Positions 25,063-33,236 of a stretch of DNA of 48,188 bases are shown here, piece after piece. The number at the start of each line of letters is the position of its first letter. Within the stretch, counting starts at the first letter, position 1. The stretch comes from Deltaproteobacteria bacterium (GTDB taxonomy: Bacteria > Myxococcota_A > Polyangia > Haliangiales > Haliangiaceae): contig JAFAOG010000189.1 of the NCBI GenBank assembly GCA_019237945.1, positions 1 to 48,188 on the forward strand. The letters are read 5' to 3'. The translations under genes were made by a program, and so were the position numbers. The notes beneath the pieces were generated by a model. It was not told where the DNA came from, did no database searches, and saw only the letters and a program-made list of their open reading frames with translations.

Positions 25063-26259
25063 ATGTTCAGGCTCGACGAGCAGACACAGATGGTGGCCAC
25101 GATGGTGCGGCAGTGGTGTCAGGGCCAGCTCGCGCCGAAGATTCCGGCGTTCGAGGCGGGGACGGAGATGCCGTTCGAGCTGATGAAGAAGATGGCGAAG
25201 GCGTTCGGGTTCGACGCGATGCTCGGCGGCTCGATCAAGAAGCGGATCGCGAAGCTGCGCGCGGGCCAGGATGACGGCGCGGAGAAGAACCTCGGCGCGC
25301 AGGTCGGCAACCCGATGATGATGTACGTGGTGGTGAAGGAGCTGTCGCGCGTGTCGCCCGGGTTCGCGATGGGGTTCGGCGTGTCGCTCGGACTCGTCGG
25401 CGGCGCGATCGTTGCGAAGGGAAATCCTGATCAGATCGAGCGCTGGGGTTTGCCGCTCGCGACGCTGCAGACGATCGGGTCGTGGTGTTTGACCGAGCCG
25501 GGCGCCGGCAGCGATGCGTTTGGATCGATGCGCACGGTCGCGACGCGCGATGGCAGCGACTACGTGCTCAAGGGCAGCAAGACGTTCATCACGAACGGGC
25601 CGGGTGCGGATGTGTTCCTCGTGTACGCGAAGACCGACGATGGGAGCGTCGCGAGCTTCATCGTCGAGCGCGGGATGGCGGGCGTCAGCGTCGGGCCGCC
25701 GTTCAAGAAGATGGGCATGCGCGACTCGCCGACGAGCGAGGTGTTCTTCGACGACGTTCGGCTCGGCAAGGAGCACCTGCTCGGCGCCGGGCGGTCCGGC
25801 GTCAAGGACAGCCTGGGCAACGAGCGCAGCGGCGTTCCGGCGATGGCGTGGGGCATCATCGAGCGCTGCTATGACGCGAGCCTGGCGTACGTGCGCGAGC
25901 GCAAGCAGTTCGGGCGGCCGATCGGCGAGTTCCAGGCCGTGCAGCTTCACATCACGGATCTGTTTCTGAAGCTGCGTACGGTCGAAAACGTCGTGTATCG
26001 GACGGCGTGGATGCAGCAGAACGGCGTGAAGGACATGCCGTTCGTCAACGCGAGCAAGGCGATGTGCGCGCAGCTCGCGGTCGACGCGGCGCTCAAGGCG
26101 ATCCAGATTCATGGCGGGTACGGGTACATGGAGGAGCTCGGGCTCGAGAAGCTGGCGCGCGACGCGAAGTTGCTCGAGCTCGGCGCCGGCACGACCGACA
26201 TCAACTTGCTCGCCTGCGCACGCGAGCTGATCGGTGTGGCGAGCCTGGACACGGTGTGA
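25063..26259 (+). CDS. Acyl-CoA dehydrogenase family flavoprotein
   Basis: 398 residues, the normal length. Conserved blocks: WCLTEPGAGSDAFG and TFITNGPGADVFLVYAKTDD (FAD/acyl-CoA domain), PTSEVFFDDVRLGKEHLLG, RKQFGRPIGEFQAVQ, and IQIHGGYGYMEELGLEKLARDAK. The usual catalytic Glu position near the C-terminus is Ala (LGAGTTDI, Ala375), as in isovaleryl-CoA dehydrogenase; Glu254 in LGNERSG is at the alternative isovaleryl-type base position. It would catalyse alpha,beta-dehydrogenation of an acyl-CoA, passing electrons to ETF. An insertion with KLRAGQDDGAEKNLG near residue 65 is unusual. Confidence 0.9.
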   Translation: MFRLDEQTQMVATMVRQWCQGQLAPKIPAFEAGTEMPFELMKKMAKAFGFDAMLGGSIKKRIAKLRAGQDDGAEKNLGAQVGNPMMMYVVVKELSRVSPGFAMGFGVSLGLVGGAIVAKGNPDQIERWGLPLATLQTIGSWCLTEPGAGSDAFGSMRTVATRDGSDYVLKGSKTFITNGPGADVFLVYAKTDDGSVASFIVERGMAGVSVGPPFKKMGMRDSPTSEVFFDDVRLGKEHLLGAGRSGVKDSLGNERSGVPAMAWGIIERCYDASLAYVRERKQFGRPIGEFQAVQLHITDLFLKLRTVENVVYRTAWMQQNGVKDMPFVNASKAMCAQLAVDAALKAIQIHGGYGYMEELGLEKLARDAKLLELGAGTTDINLLACARELIGVASLDTV

Positions 26260-26510
26260 CGACCTGGCGCGCTCGCACATTTCAGTGCGATGACAGCGCC
26301 TCTCGTCGAAGCGAGGTGCACAGCGGTAGTCGATGTGGGACGCGCGTCGACATCGGCCGACGTCAATTGTTGGCCACGTTACTGAGAACGTCTCAATAGC
26401 GAACGGTTGTTGGCAGGCATCTCGCCCCACGCCGGAAAACCGGGGATAACGCACGTTTGCACGTGATGCGCAGACACACGTGGCACTACCCGTGAACTAC
26501 ACGCGCGCAT

Positions 26511-28373
26511 ATGAAACGCGCACTCGCCCTGACGTTCGCCCTCGCTGGGTGCATGACGACCGATGCCGAGGTCGACATCACGTACACCAACCACGTGCAC
26601 GCGATGCCGTATCGCTCGTCGAGCGATTCGTCGATGGGGCACGGCCCCGCGGACGTGCCGAGCGCACCCGCCGGCGCGCACCTGACGTACTACGGCGGAA
26701 AGATCATTCCGAACGTCAAGGTGAGCCAGGTCCTCTACGGCTCCGGAACGTACATCTCGCAAGTCAGCGGCACACAGATGGGCTCGTTCTATACGCAGTC
26801 GCAAGGCGGCGTGTGGGACTGGCTCAACGAGTACAACACGAGCTCGCCGGCGCAGACGATCGGCCGTGGGTCGTTCATCGGCAAGACGCAGATCTCGCCG
26901 TCGTCGTCGCGCAACGGTTCGACGATCGACGACTCCGCGATCCAGGCCGAGCTCGTCGCGCAGATCCAGGCCGGCACGCTGCCGCAGCCCGACAACAACA
27001 CGATCTACATGATCAACTTTCCCGCCGGGAAGACGATCACGCAGGGCGGCTCGTCATCGTGCGTCGGCGGCGGCTTCTGCGCGTATCACGGTACGCTCAA
27101 GATTGGCTCGCAGAACGTCTACTACGGCGTGTTGCCCGACATGAGCTCGAGCAGCGGCTGCGCGAGCGGCTGCGGCAACTCGACGACGTTCAACAACCAG
27201 ACGAGCGTCGCGTCGCACGAGCTGATCGAGGCGGTGACCGATGCCGAGGTCGGCCTCTCGACGACCGTCGGCCCGCCGCTCGCCTGGTACGACCAGACCA
27301 ACGGTGAGATCGGCGACATCTGCAACGCGCAGCAGGGCACGTTCGTCGGCGGCGATGGCGTCACCTATACGATCCAGCAGGAGTTCTCGAACCAGCAGAA
27401 CAACTGCATCACGACGCGCTCGGTGTCGTCGACGCCCGACTTCGGCATCGCCGACTCGCCGTCGAGCACGACGCTCGCGCCCGGCGCGACCGCGACCGTC
27501 AACGTCACGACCTCGAAGATCAATAACAGCACCCAGTCGATCACGCTGTCGGTCAGCGGCCTGCCGAGCGGCGTCACCGGCTCGTTCTCGCCGGCAACCG
27601 TCACGGCGGGCGGCTCGTCGACGCTGACCCTGACCGCGAGCTCGACCGCGAGCGGCTCGGGAACCGCGACGATCACCGGCACGTCCGGCTCGACCTCGCA
27701 CTCGGCGACCGAGTCGGTCACGGTGAGCGGCGGTGGCGGTGGCGGCGGCAGCACGCTGCAGAACGGCGTCGGTATCACGATCAGCGGCGCGACGAATAAC
27801 CAGCAGAACTGGACGTTCAGCGTGCCGGCCGGCACTTCGACGCTCACCGTCACGCTCAACGGCGGCACCGGCGACGCCGACCTCTACGTCAAGGCGGGCA
27901 GCGCGCCGACGCTGTCGAGCTACGACTGCCGTCCGTACGTCAACGGCAACACCGAGACGTGCACGTTCACCAGTCCCGCGGCTGGCACCTGGTACGTCAT
28001 GGTCAACGGCTACGCCGCCTACTCGGGCGTGACGCTGAAGGCGACGTGGGGCGCCGACACGACGACCGCGCTGTCGAACAACGTCCCGGTCGGCGGAATC
28101 TCGGGCGCGACCGGCTCGCAGCAGTACTGGAAGCTCACCGTGCCCGCCGGCCAGACGCAGGTCGTGTTCCAGATCAGCGGCGGCACCGGCGATGCCGACC
28201 TCTACGTCAAGAGCGGCAGCAAGCCGACGACGACGAGCTACAACTGCCGGCCCTACATCAACGGCAACAGCGAGACGTGCACGATCGCGAACCCGGCCGC
28301 CGGTGACTGGTACGTCATGCTCCGCGGGTATGCGGCATTCAGTGGTGTCTCGCTCGTCGGTCATTATCCGTGA
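26511..28373 (+). CDS. HE-motif secreted protein with two pre-peptidase C-terminal (PPC) domains
   Basis: 620 residues with a lipoprotein signal (MKRALALTFALAGC). The N-domain (about 60-290) starts LTYYGGKIIPNVKVSQVLYG and carries ASHELIEAVTDAEVG and WYDQTNGEIGDIC, a pattern shared with Exordium/phosphate-induced-protein-like bacterial proteins; HELIE may form a metal site, so a metallopeptidase is possible. A BACON/Ig-like segment (GLPSGVTGSFSPATVTAGG) follows, then a Gly linker and two PPC domains (GGTGDADLYVKAGSAPT then CRPYVNGNTETC; GGTGDADLYVKSGSKPT then CRPYINGNSETC), normally found on secreted proteases. Its TGA overlaps an ATG (28373) upstream of the next gene. Confidence 0.76.
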   Translation: MKRALALTFALAGCMTTDAEVDITYTNHVHAMPYRSSSDSSMGHGPADVPSAPAGAHLTYYGGKIIPNVKVSQVLYGSGTYISQVSGTQMGSFYTQSQGGVWDWLNEYNTSSPAQTIGRGSFIGKTQISPSSSRNGSTIDDSAIQAELVAQIQAGTLPQPDNNTIYMINFPAGKTITQGGSSSCVGGGFCAYHGTLKIGSQNVYYGVLPDMSSSSGCASGCGNSTTFNNQTSVASHELIEAVTDAEVGLSTTVGPPLAWYDQTNGEIGDICNAQQGTFVGGDGVTYTIQQEFSNQQNNCITTRSVSSTPDFGIADSPSSTTLAPGATATVNVTTSKINNSTQSITLSVSGLPSGVTGSFSPATVTAGGSSTLTLTASSTASGSGTATITGTSGSTSHSATESVTVSGGGGGGGSTLQNGVGITISGATNNQQNWTFSVPAGTSTLTVTLNGGTGDADLYVKAGSAPTLSSYDCRPYVNGNTETCTFTSPAAGTWYVMVNGYAAYSGVTLKATWGADTTTALSNNVPVGGISGATGSQQYWKLTVPAGQTQVVFQISGGTGDADLYVKSGSKPTTTSYNCRPYINGNSETCTIANPAAGDWYVMLRGYAAFSGVSLVGHYP

Positions 28374-28462
28374 TGTGCAGTCTGCTGGTTGCAGGCGCTG
28401 ATGTAGGCGCACGCAGTTTCGTGCGCTTGCCGCGCGGCCGCTGACTTGCAGTTGCTAAGCGC

Positions 28463-29905
28463 ATGTTCGCGGGGCTCGACGTTGGGCACGTCGTCGATCA
28501 GGGCGTCGTTCACGATCCGATCGTGGATGTCGCCGGCTGGGTGCGGATCAACTTCCGCCTCGACACCACTGACGCACCGGATGCCGCGTTCTTCGCGGCC
28601 TACGACCAGGTCGTCGATGCCTACGTCTCGCACGGCATCGAGGTCTACGGGCTGATCAACGACGAGAGCGTCAGCTCGAGCCTCGACCACAACGGCGATG
28701 CCTGGCGCACCGTCTACGTCGCGAACGCGACCGCGATCATCGATCACTTCAAGAACCGCGTTCGCACGTTCGAGCTGATCAACGAGCCGAACGACTGGGC
28801 GGGCGGGACGTCGGCGCGGTTCACGCCGCACGCGTTCGCGCTCGCGGTCCAGGCGACGTACCAGGCGGTCAAGCGCGACCACGCGGACGACCGGTGCTGG
28901 CAGGTGTCGCTGCTGTCGGGCCCGCTGTTCTCGTTCGACGGGACGACCTCGGCCGACTACCTGAACCAGGTCTACGGCGAGTGGGCCGGCGACGTGCCGA
29001 TCGACGGCATCGGCTATCACATGTACGTCGCGCAGGGACTCGACTCGTCGACGGCCGACGTCGGCACGGCGATGCGAACGAACCTGTCGGCAATCTGGAA
29101 CACGATCACCGCGCACGAAGGTGCAGGCACGCCGACGCGGATCTGGGTCAGCGAGTTCGGCTGGCAGGCCGATACGGTCGGCGCCGACGAGCAGGCCGCG
29201 CGCATGCAGGCCGGATTCGCCGCGATGCAGTCGTTCGGCAAGGTCGCCGGCGCGATCTACTTCAACTATGCCGACTTCCCCGGTGCGAGCTACGGCGTCA
29301 AGGGCCGGCCCGCCGAGGCGATGCTGCAGGCGATGCCGCACGTCGCCCACGCCGCGGCGGTCACGCAGATCGCGGCCCCGACGCTGGCGCCCGGTGAGCT
29401 CGGCGAGGTCGTCGTCACCGTCGAGAACAAGGGCTCGACGACATGGACCGGCGAGTTCCGGCTCGGCGCCGCGCCCGGCTGCCCCGATGCCGCGGCTCAG
29501 AACGCGATCGCGTGGGAGCCCGCCGCGGGCTACGTGCACTCGGTGACGGATGCGCGCGTCTACCTGCCCCACGACGTCGCGCCCGGCGAGTCGATCGACC
29601 TGCACATTCCCGTGCGCGCGCCCGATGCCGAGGGCACGTACGTGTTTGCGGCACGCATGGTCCACGAGGGCGTCACGTGGTTCGGCGCGACCGCGACGAC
29701 GACCGTCACCGTCGCCGCGCATGGCGCGACCGGCAGCGGCACGACCGGCGGCGGCAGCGACACGGTCGATGCGCCCCACAGCGGCGGCTGCGCGACCTCG
29801 CACGATGCAAGCTGGCTCGCGCTGGTGCTAGCGTTCGCGCGATGCGTCTCTGGCTCCTCCTCGCGGCGGCGTGCCACGCCTCGTCGCCGCACTCGCAAGA
29901 CCTAG
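28463..29905 (+). CDS. Clan GH-A glycosidase-like protein with MYXO-CTERM-like tail
   Basis: 480 residues. A TIM-barrel glycosidase pattern: GWVRINFRLDT near the start, acid/base Glu108 in FELINEPND, YHMYV, nucleophile Glu231 in IWVSEFGW (spacing 123) and AIYFNYADFP. This fits GH39/GH5-type retaining enzymes, substrate unknown. An Ig-like domain follows (about 305-420), then a Gly/Ser/Thr linker, GGC, a hydrophobic segment (WLALVLAF) and an Arg-rich end, like MYXO-CTERM sorting signals. No signal peptide is visible at this start, which conflicts with a sorting tail. The last 64 bases overlap the next gene in another frame. Confidence 0.78.
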   Translation: MFAGLDVGHVVDQGVVHDPIVDVAGWVRINFRLDTTDAPDAAFFAAYDQVVDAYVSHGIEVYGLINDESVSSSLDHNGDAWRTVYVANATAIIDHFKNRVRTFELINEPNDWAGGTSARFTPHAFALAVQATYQAVKRDHADDRCWQVSLLSGPLFSFDGTTSADYLNQVYGEWAGDVPIDGIGYHMYVAQGLDSSTADVGTAMRTNLSAIWNTITAHEGAGTPTRIWVSEFGWQADTVGADEQAARMQAGFAAMQSFGKVAGAIYFNYADFPGASYGVKGRPAEAMLQAMPHVAHAAAVTQIAAPTLAPGELGEVVVTVENKGSTTWTGEFRLGAAPGCPDAAAQNAIAWEPAAGYVHSVTDARVYLPHDVAPGESIDLHIPVRAPDAEGTYVFAARMVHEGVTWFGATATTTVTVAAHGATGSGTTGGGSDTVDAPHSGGCATSHDASWLALVLAFARCVSGSSSRRRATPRRRTRKT

Positions 29906-31521
29906 CGTCGCGCGCCGCGCCCGCGGTCAAGCAGCTCGACCCCGCGCAGCTCGAGCGCGATACGAAGTACCTCGCCTCCGACGAGCTCGAAGGCCGCGAG
30001 CCCGGCACGCCAGGCGGCCGCAAGGCCGAGGACTACATCGCGAAGCGCTACGCCGAGATCGGCCTTCAGCCGGCGGGCGATCACGGCACGTACTTCCAGG
30101 ACGTACCGATGCGCGAGGCGACGCTCGTCACCGCGTCGTTGACCGTGAATGGCGTCGCGCTCGAGCCCGGGCGCGATGTCGCGATCCGCGGTTATCCGCG
30201 CGACGGCAACATCGATATCGATCAGCCGCTCGTGTTCGTCGGGTACGGCATTCACCGGCCGGATCTCGGCTACGACGATCTCGAAGGCGTTCAGCTTCAC
30301 GGCGCGATTGCCGTGATCTTCACCGGCGCGCCGCGCACCCTGAACGGCAAGCCGGTCGACGACGCGCTGCACGCCGTGCTCGCCGACACCGCGCCGCGAT
30401 ACCGGGCGCTCCGCGATCGCGGCGCCACCGCGGTGCTCGGCATCTATGACCCGGTGCGCGCCGAGCGGATGCCGTTCGCGAAGATCATCAAGAAGATGCC
30501 GACGACCGGGCTCGCGTGGATGGTCGACGGCGCGCCGGCATCGGACCCCGTGCTGCCGTCCGCGGCGATCGACGCGGCGACGTTCGACAGGCTCGCCGGC
30601 GCGCAGGTCGCCCATGCGCTGTGGGAACAGCTCGATCGCGGCGAGCATCCTCGTTTCGATCAGCCGCTGAAGGCATCGCTGCGGATCACGTCAACGCTGC
30701 GCGACATCACGGCGCGCAACGTCGTCGCGATGCTGCCCGGCGGTGATCTGCACGACGAGATCGTCGCCTACAGCGCGCATCACGATCACCTCGGCATCGG
30801 CGCACCCGTCAACGGCGACCACATCTACAACGGCGCGCTCGACAACGCGATCGGCGTCGCCGCGATGCTCGAGATCGCACGTGGCCTGAAGGCCCTGTCC
30901 CATCCGCCGCGACGCTCCGTGCTGTTCATCGCGGTGACCGGCGAGGAGAAGGGCCTGCTCGGCTCGGAGTACTTCGTCGAGCATCCGACGCTGCCGATCG
31001 AGCGCATCGTCGCCAACATCAACATCGACGGCGTGCATCCGAGCTACCAGGTGTTCGATGTCGAGGCGCTCGGCGCCGAGCACAGCTCGCTGCAGCGCGA
31101 GGCACTCGCGGCGGCACGCGCGGCAGGCCTCAACCTGTCGCCCGACCGCGATCCCGCGCAGGTGCATTTCATCCGGAGCGATCAGTACAGCTTCGTCAAG
31201 CGCGGGATCCCCGCGGTGCACACGGCCGCCGGCGTGATGGATGAGCACGGCGGGCTCGCGACGAACCGCGCTCTCCAGGACGCGTGGGAGAGCGAGCGCT
31301 ACCACCAGCCGTCGGACGAATGGCAGCCCGGCTACCACGCCGAGTGGACGCTGCCCGAGATGAAGTTCGAGCTGATGATGGGCCTCGCCGTTGCCGATGC
31401 CGACACCCGGCCGACCTGGAACGCGCGCGACGTGTTCGGCGATGTCGCAAAACCCGCCGCGCGTGGGGATTCCCGACAGCCGGTGTCACCGCCCGTTGAC
31501 GCTTCTGCGAAGCCGCGCTGA
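29842..31521 (+). CDS. M28 family zinc aminopeptidase (lipoprotein)
   Basis: 559 residues from ATG 29842; the signal MRLWLLLAAAC ends in a lipobox. The N-terminal part includes SDELEGREPGTPGG, then a PA-domain-like insert (FVGYGIHRPDLGYDDLEG). The peptidase core has the zinc pair motifs AHHDHLG (His313), GALDNAIGVA, TGEEKGLLGS (base and ligand Glu), NINIDG and YHQPSDEW. Such enzymes are exported di-zinc exopeptidases. The start lies inside the end of the glycosidase gene (overlap 29842-29905), so expression may be coupled. Confidence 0.92.
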   Translation: MRLWLLLAAACHASSPHSQDLASRAAPAVKQLDPAQLERDTKYLASDELEGREPGTPGGRKAEDYIAKRYAEIGLQPAGDHGTYFQDVPMREATLVTASLTVNGVALEPGRDVAIRGYPRDGNIDIDQPLVFVGYGIHRPDLGYDDLEGVQLHGAIAVIFTGAPRTLNGKPVDDALHAVLADTAPRYRALRDRGATAVLGIYDPVRAERMPFAKIIKKMPTTGLAWMVDGAPASDPVLPSAAIDAATFDRLAGAQVAHALWEQLDRGEHPRFDQPLKASLRITSTLRDITARNVVAMLPGGDLHDEIVAYSAHHDHLGIGAPVNGDHIYNGALDNAIGVAAMLEIARGLKALSHPPRRSVLFIAVTGEEKGLLGSEYFVEHPTLPIERIVANINIDGVHPSYQVFDVEALGAEHSSLQREALAAARAAGLNLSPDRDPAQVHFIRSDQYSFVKRGIPAVHTAAGVMDEHGGLATNRALQDAWESERYHQPSDEWQPGYHAEWTLPEMKFELMMGLAVADADTRPTWNARDVFGDVAKPAARGDSRQPVSPPVDASAKPR

Positions 31522-31559
31522 CGGTTCGCGCCGGCCCGCGGCGTGAACTGCGCCCGGCC

Positions 31560-32198
31560 ATGCGCTCCATTCTCGTCGCCTCGCTTGTCCTTGCTTCGAC
31601 TGCCGCCTCGGCGGACCCGATGTCGATCGGTTTCCGCGTCGGCGGCTATGGCTTCCGCCGCGAGAACAGCTCGACGCTCGCCGGTGAGAACTCCGCGTGG
31701 GACCTGTGCCGGATGAACGGCCTCGGCCTGTTCGGCACGCGGTCGCTCACGGGGCCGCTGTTCCTCGAGGCCTCGCTCGACACGTACTTCTCGACCGCGC
31801 AGGCCCAGTCGACCGATCTGCCGCTCGATCGCCAGAGCGCGCTGATGTCGGTCGCCGCCGGCGCGCGCATGGAGGTCACGCCGTGGCTGCACGGCTACGC
31901 GCAGCTCGGGGTCGGCATGGAGCTCGCGCGCCTCAGCGTTCCCTACGGCGACGGCACGATCCACGACAACAAGGCGATGCCCGACGGTTTCTTCGGCATC
32001 GGCGGCGACATCCGCATCGCGCGCGGCACGTTCATCGGCGCGAACCTGCGCACGCTCGTCATGGGCAACTTCGACTACGACCCGCAGCGTCTGCAGATGA
32101 GCAACCAGTGGGTCGCGGCGCCGAAGTCCAGCGATGTCTTCGCCGCGTCACCGAGCCTCGCCGCGCAGGGCCAGTTCTTCATCCGGAAGGAGCTGTAG
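31560..32198 (+). CDS. Outer-membrane beta-barrel-like exported protein
   Basis: 212 residues with a Sec signal peptide ending at ASA. The mature sequence has alternating strands (MSIGFRVGGYGFRRE, PLFLEASLDTYFS, MSVAAGARMEVTPWLHGYAQLGVGMELARL, FIGANLRTLVMGNF) consistent with an eight-stranded barrel. The last strand ends QGQFFIRKEL rather than in an aromatic residue. No family recognised. The last 20 bases overlap the end of the convergent DNA ligase gene. Confidence 0.62.
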   Translation: MRSILVASLVLASTAASADPMSIGFRVGGYGFRRENSSTLAGENSAWDLCRMNGLGLFGTRSLTGPLFLEASLDTYFSTAQAQSTDLPLDRQSALMSVAAGARMEVTPWLHGYAQLGVGMELARLSVPYGDGTIHDNKAMPDGFFGIGGDIRIARGTFIGANLRTLVMGNFDYDPQRLQMSNQWVAAPKSSDVFAASPSLAAQGQFFIRKEL

Positions 32199-33144
32199 CC
32201 GGTCGCTCGCGCACGACGTCGCTCGCCTTCTTGTCCTTGCGCAGTCCCTGGAACGACGGGTGGCGCAGGCGGCCGTCCGCGGTCCACTCGGAGAATGCGA
32301 CCTCGCCGACGAGCTTGGGCGTGCACCAGTGGCGGCCCGGGCCGGTCCACGCGCGCGGCGGCTCGGGCGTGAACGGACACTTCGCCGTCTCGAGCGGCTC
32401 GAGCAGCTGCTTGACCTCGACGAGCAGCTTCATCGTGAAGCCGGTGCCGACCTTGCCTGCGTAGATCAGCTTGCCGCCGTCGTAGTAGCCGACGAGCAGC
32501 GAGCCGATGTGATTGCGCGCGCCTTCCGGATCCGTGTAGCCGGCGATCACGAGCTCCTGCCGCAGCAGGCACTTCGTCTTGACCCACGAGCCGCCGCGCC
32601 CGCCGCTGTACTTGCTGTCGCGGCGCTTGCTGACGATGCCCTCGAGGCCCTGCTTGCACGCGAGCTGGAAGAACTTCTTGCCGCTGCCCTCGACGTGATC
32701 GCTGTAGCGCAAGACGCCCGCCTTCTTGCCGAGCAGCTTCTGCAACCGCTTCTTGCGCTCGAGCAGCGGCAACCCCTTGAGATCCTCGCGTTCGAGCTGC
32801 AGCAGATCGAACACGAAGTAGTGCAGGCTCGCCTGCGATCCGCTGAACGCGTTCTGCAGCGCCTGGAAGCTCGTGCGCCCATCGGGCATCACCGCCGCGA
32901 CCTCGCCATCGAGGATCGCGCGCTCGCACGGCAGCTTCGCGACCGCCGCCGCGACGGTCGGGAACTGGGCGGTCCAGTCGTTCATCCGGCGCGAGAGCAG
33001 CGTCACGCGATCGCCGTGCTTGTCGGCGAGGATCCGGTAGCCGTCGAACTTCTGCTCGTGGATCCACTCGGCGCTGTCGGGTGCCTCGTCGACGAGCTGC
33101 GCGAGCTGCACGGGGATCGACACACTGCTCTTCGCGCGCGCCAT
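32179..33144 (-). CDS. ATP-dependent DNA ligase, LigD-type
   Basis: 321 residues from ATG 33144; upstream ATGs at 33171 and 33195 would run into the palindrome region, so the shorter start is preferred. The adenylation motif KxDG is EQKFDGYRIL (Lys32), followed by ILDGEVAA (motif III), FVFDLLQLE (IIIa), QGLEGIVSKRRDSKY (IV) and WVKTKCLLRQELVI (V), then an OB-fold domain (GSLLVGYYDGGKLIYAGKVGTGF), which is the LigD-type arrangement. It seals nicks in DNA using ATP. No Ku or LigD polymerase/nuclease module is nearby, so it is a stand-alone ligase, possibly for repair. Confidence 0.92.
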   Translation of the reverse strand: MARAKSSVSIPVQLAQLVDEAPDSAEWIHEQKFDGYRILADKHGDRVTLLSRRMNDWTAQFPTVAAAVAKLPCERAILDGEVAAVMPDGRTSFQALQNAFSGSQASLHYFVFDLLQLEREDLKGLPLLERKKRLQKLLGKKAGVLRYSDHVEGSGKKFFQLACKQGLEGIVSKRRDSKYSGGRGGSWVKTKCLLRQELVIAGYTDPEGARNHIGSLLVGYYDGGKLIYAGKVGTGFTMKLLVEVKQLLEPLETAKCPFTPEPPRAWTGPGRHWCTPKLVGEVAFSEWTADGRLRHPSFQGLRKDKKASDVVRERPATAPSG

Positions 33145-33176
33145 TGCGCTTTCATATCGTGCACTTGGCATGCCGG

Positions 33177-33220
33177 AAAATGTGGTCAGACCCATTTTGC
33201 TTGCGGTCAGACCACATTTT
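33177..33220. promoter_or_regulatory. Tandem palindromes, candidate FadR-type GntR operators (or hairpin)
   Basis: Between divergent genes: a 16-base arm AAAATGTGGTCAGACC (33177-33192) and its near-exact inverse GGTCAGACCACATTTT (33205-33220), one mismatch, 12-base spacer. Each arm contains GGTCAGACC with centres exactly 21 bp apart. TGGTCAGACCA fits the FadR-subfamily GntR operator consensus TnGTnnnACnA, each site lacking one outer base. The AT-rich flanks stand out from the surroundings. Confidence 0.55.
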
Positions 33221-33236
33221 GGCGAGGTTCGCGGCC

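Noticed and set aside
25057-26454. Long minus-strand extension of the GAF gene
   Set aside because: It covers the acyl-CoA dehydrogenase, which has full family motifs.
28374-28462. A small gene starting at 28373
   Set aside because: Only 23 codons, ending at TGA 28442; discussed as a possible lost N-terminus of the glycosidase, not as a gene.
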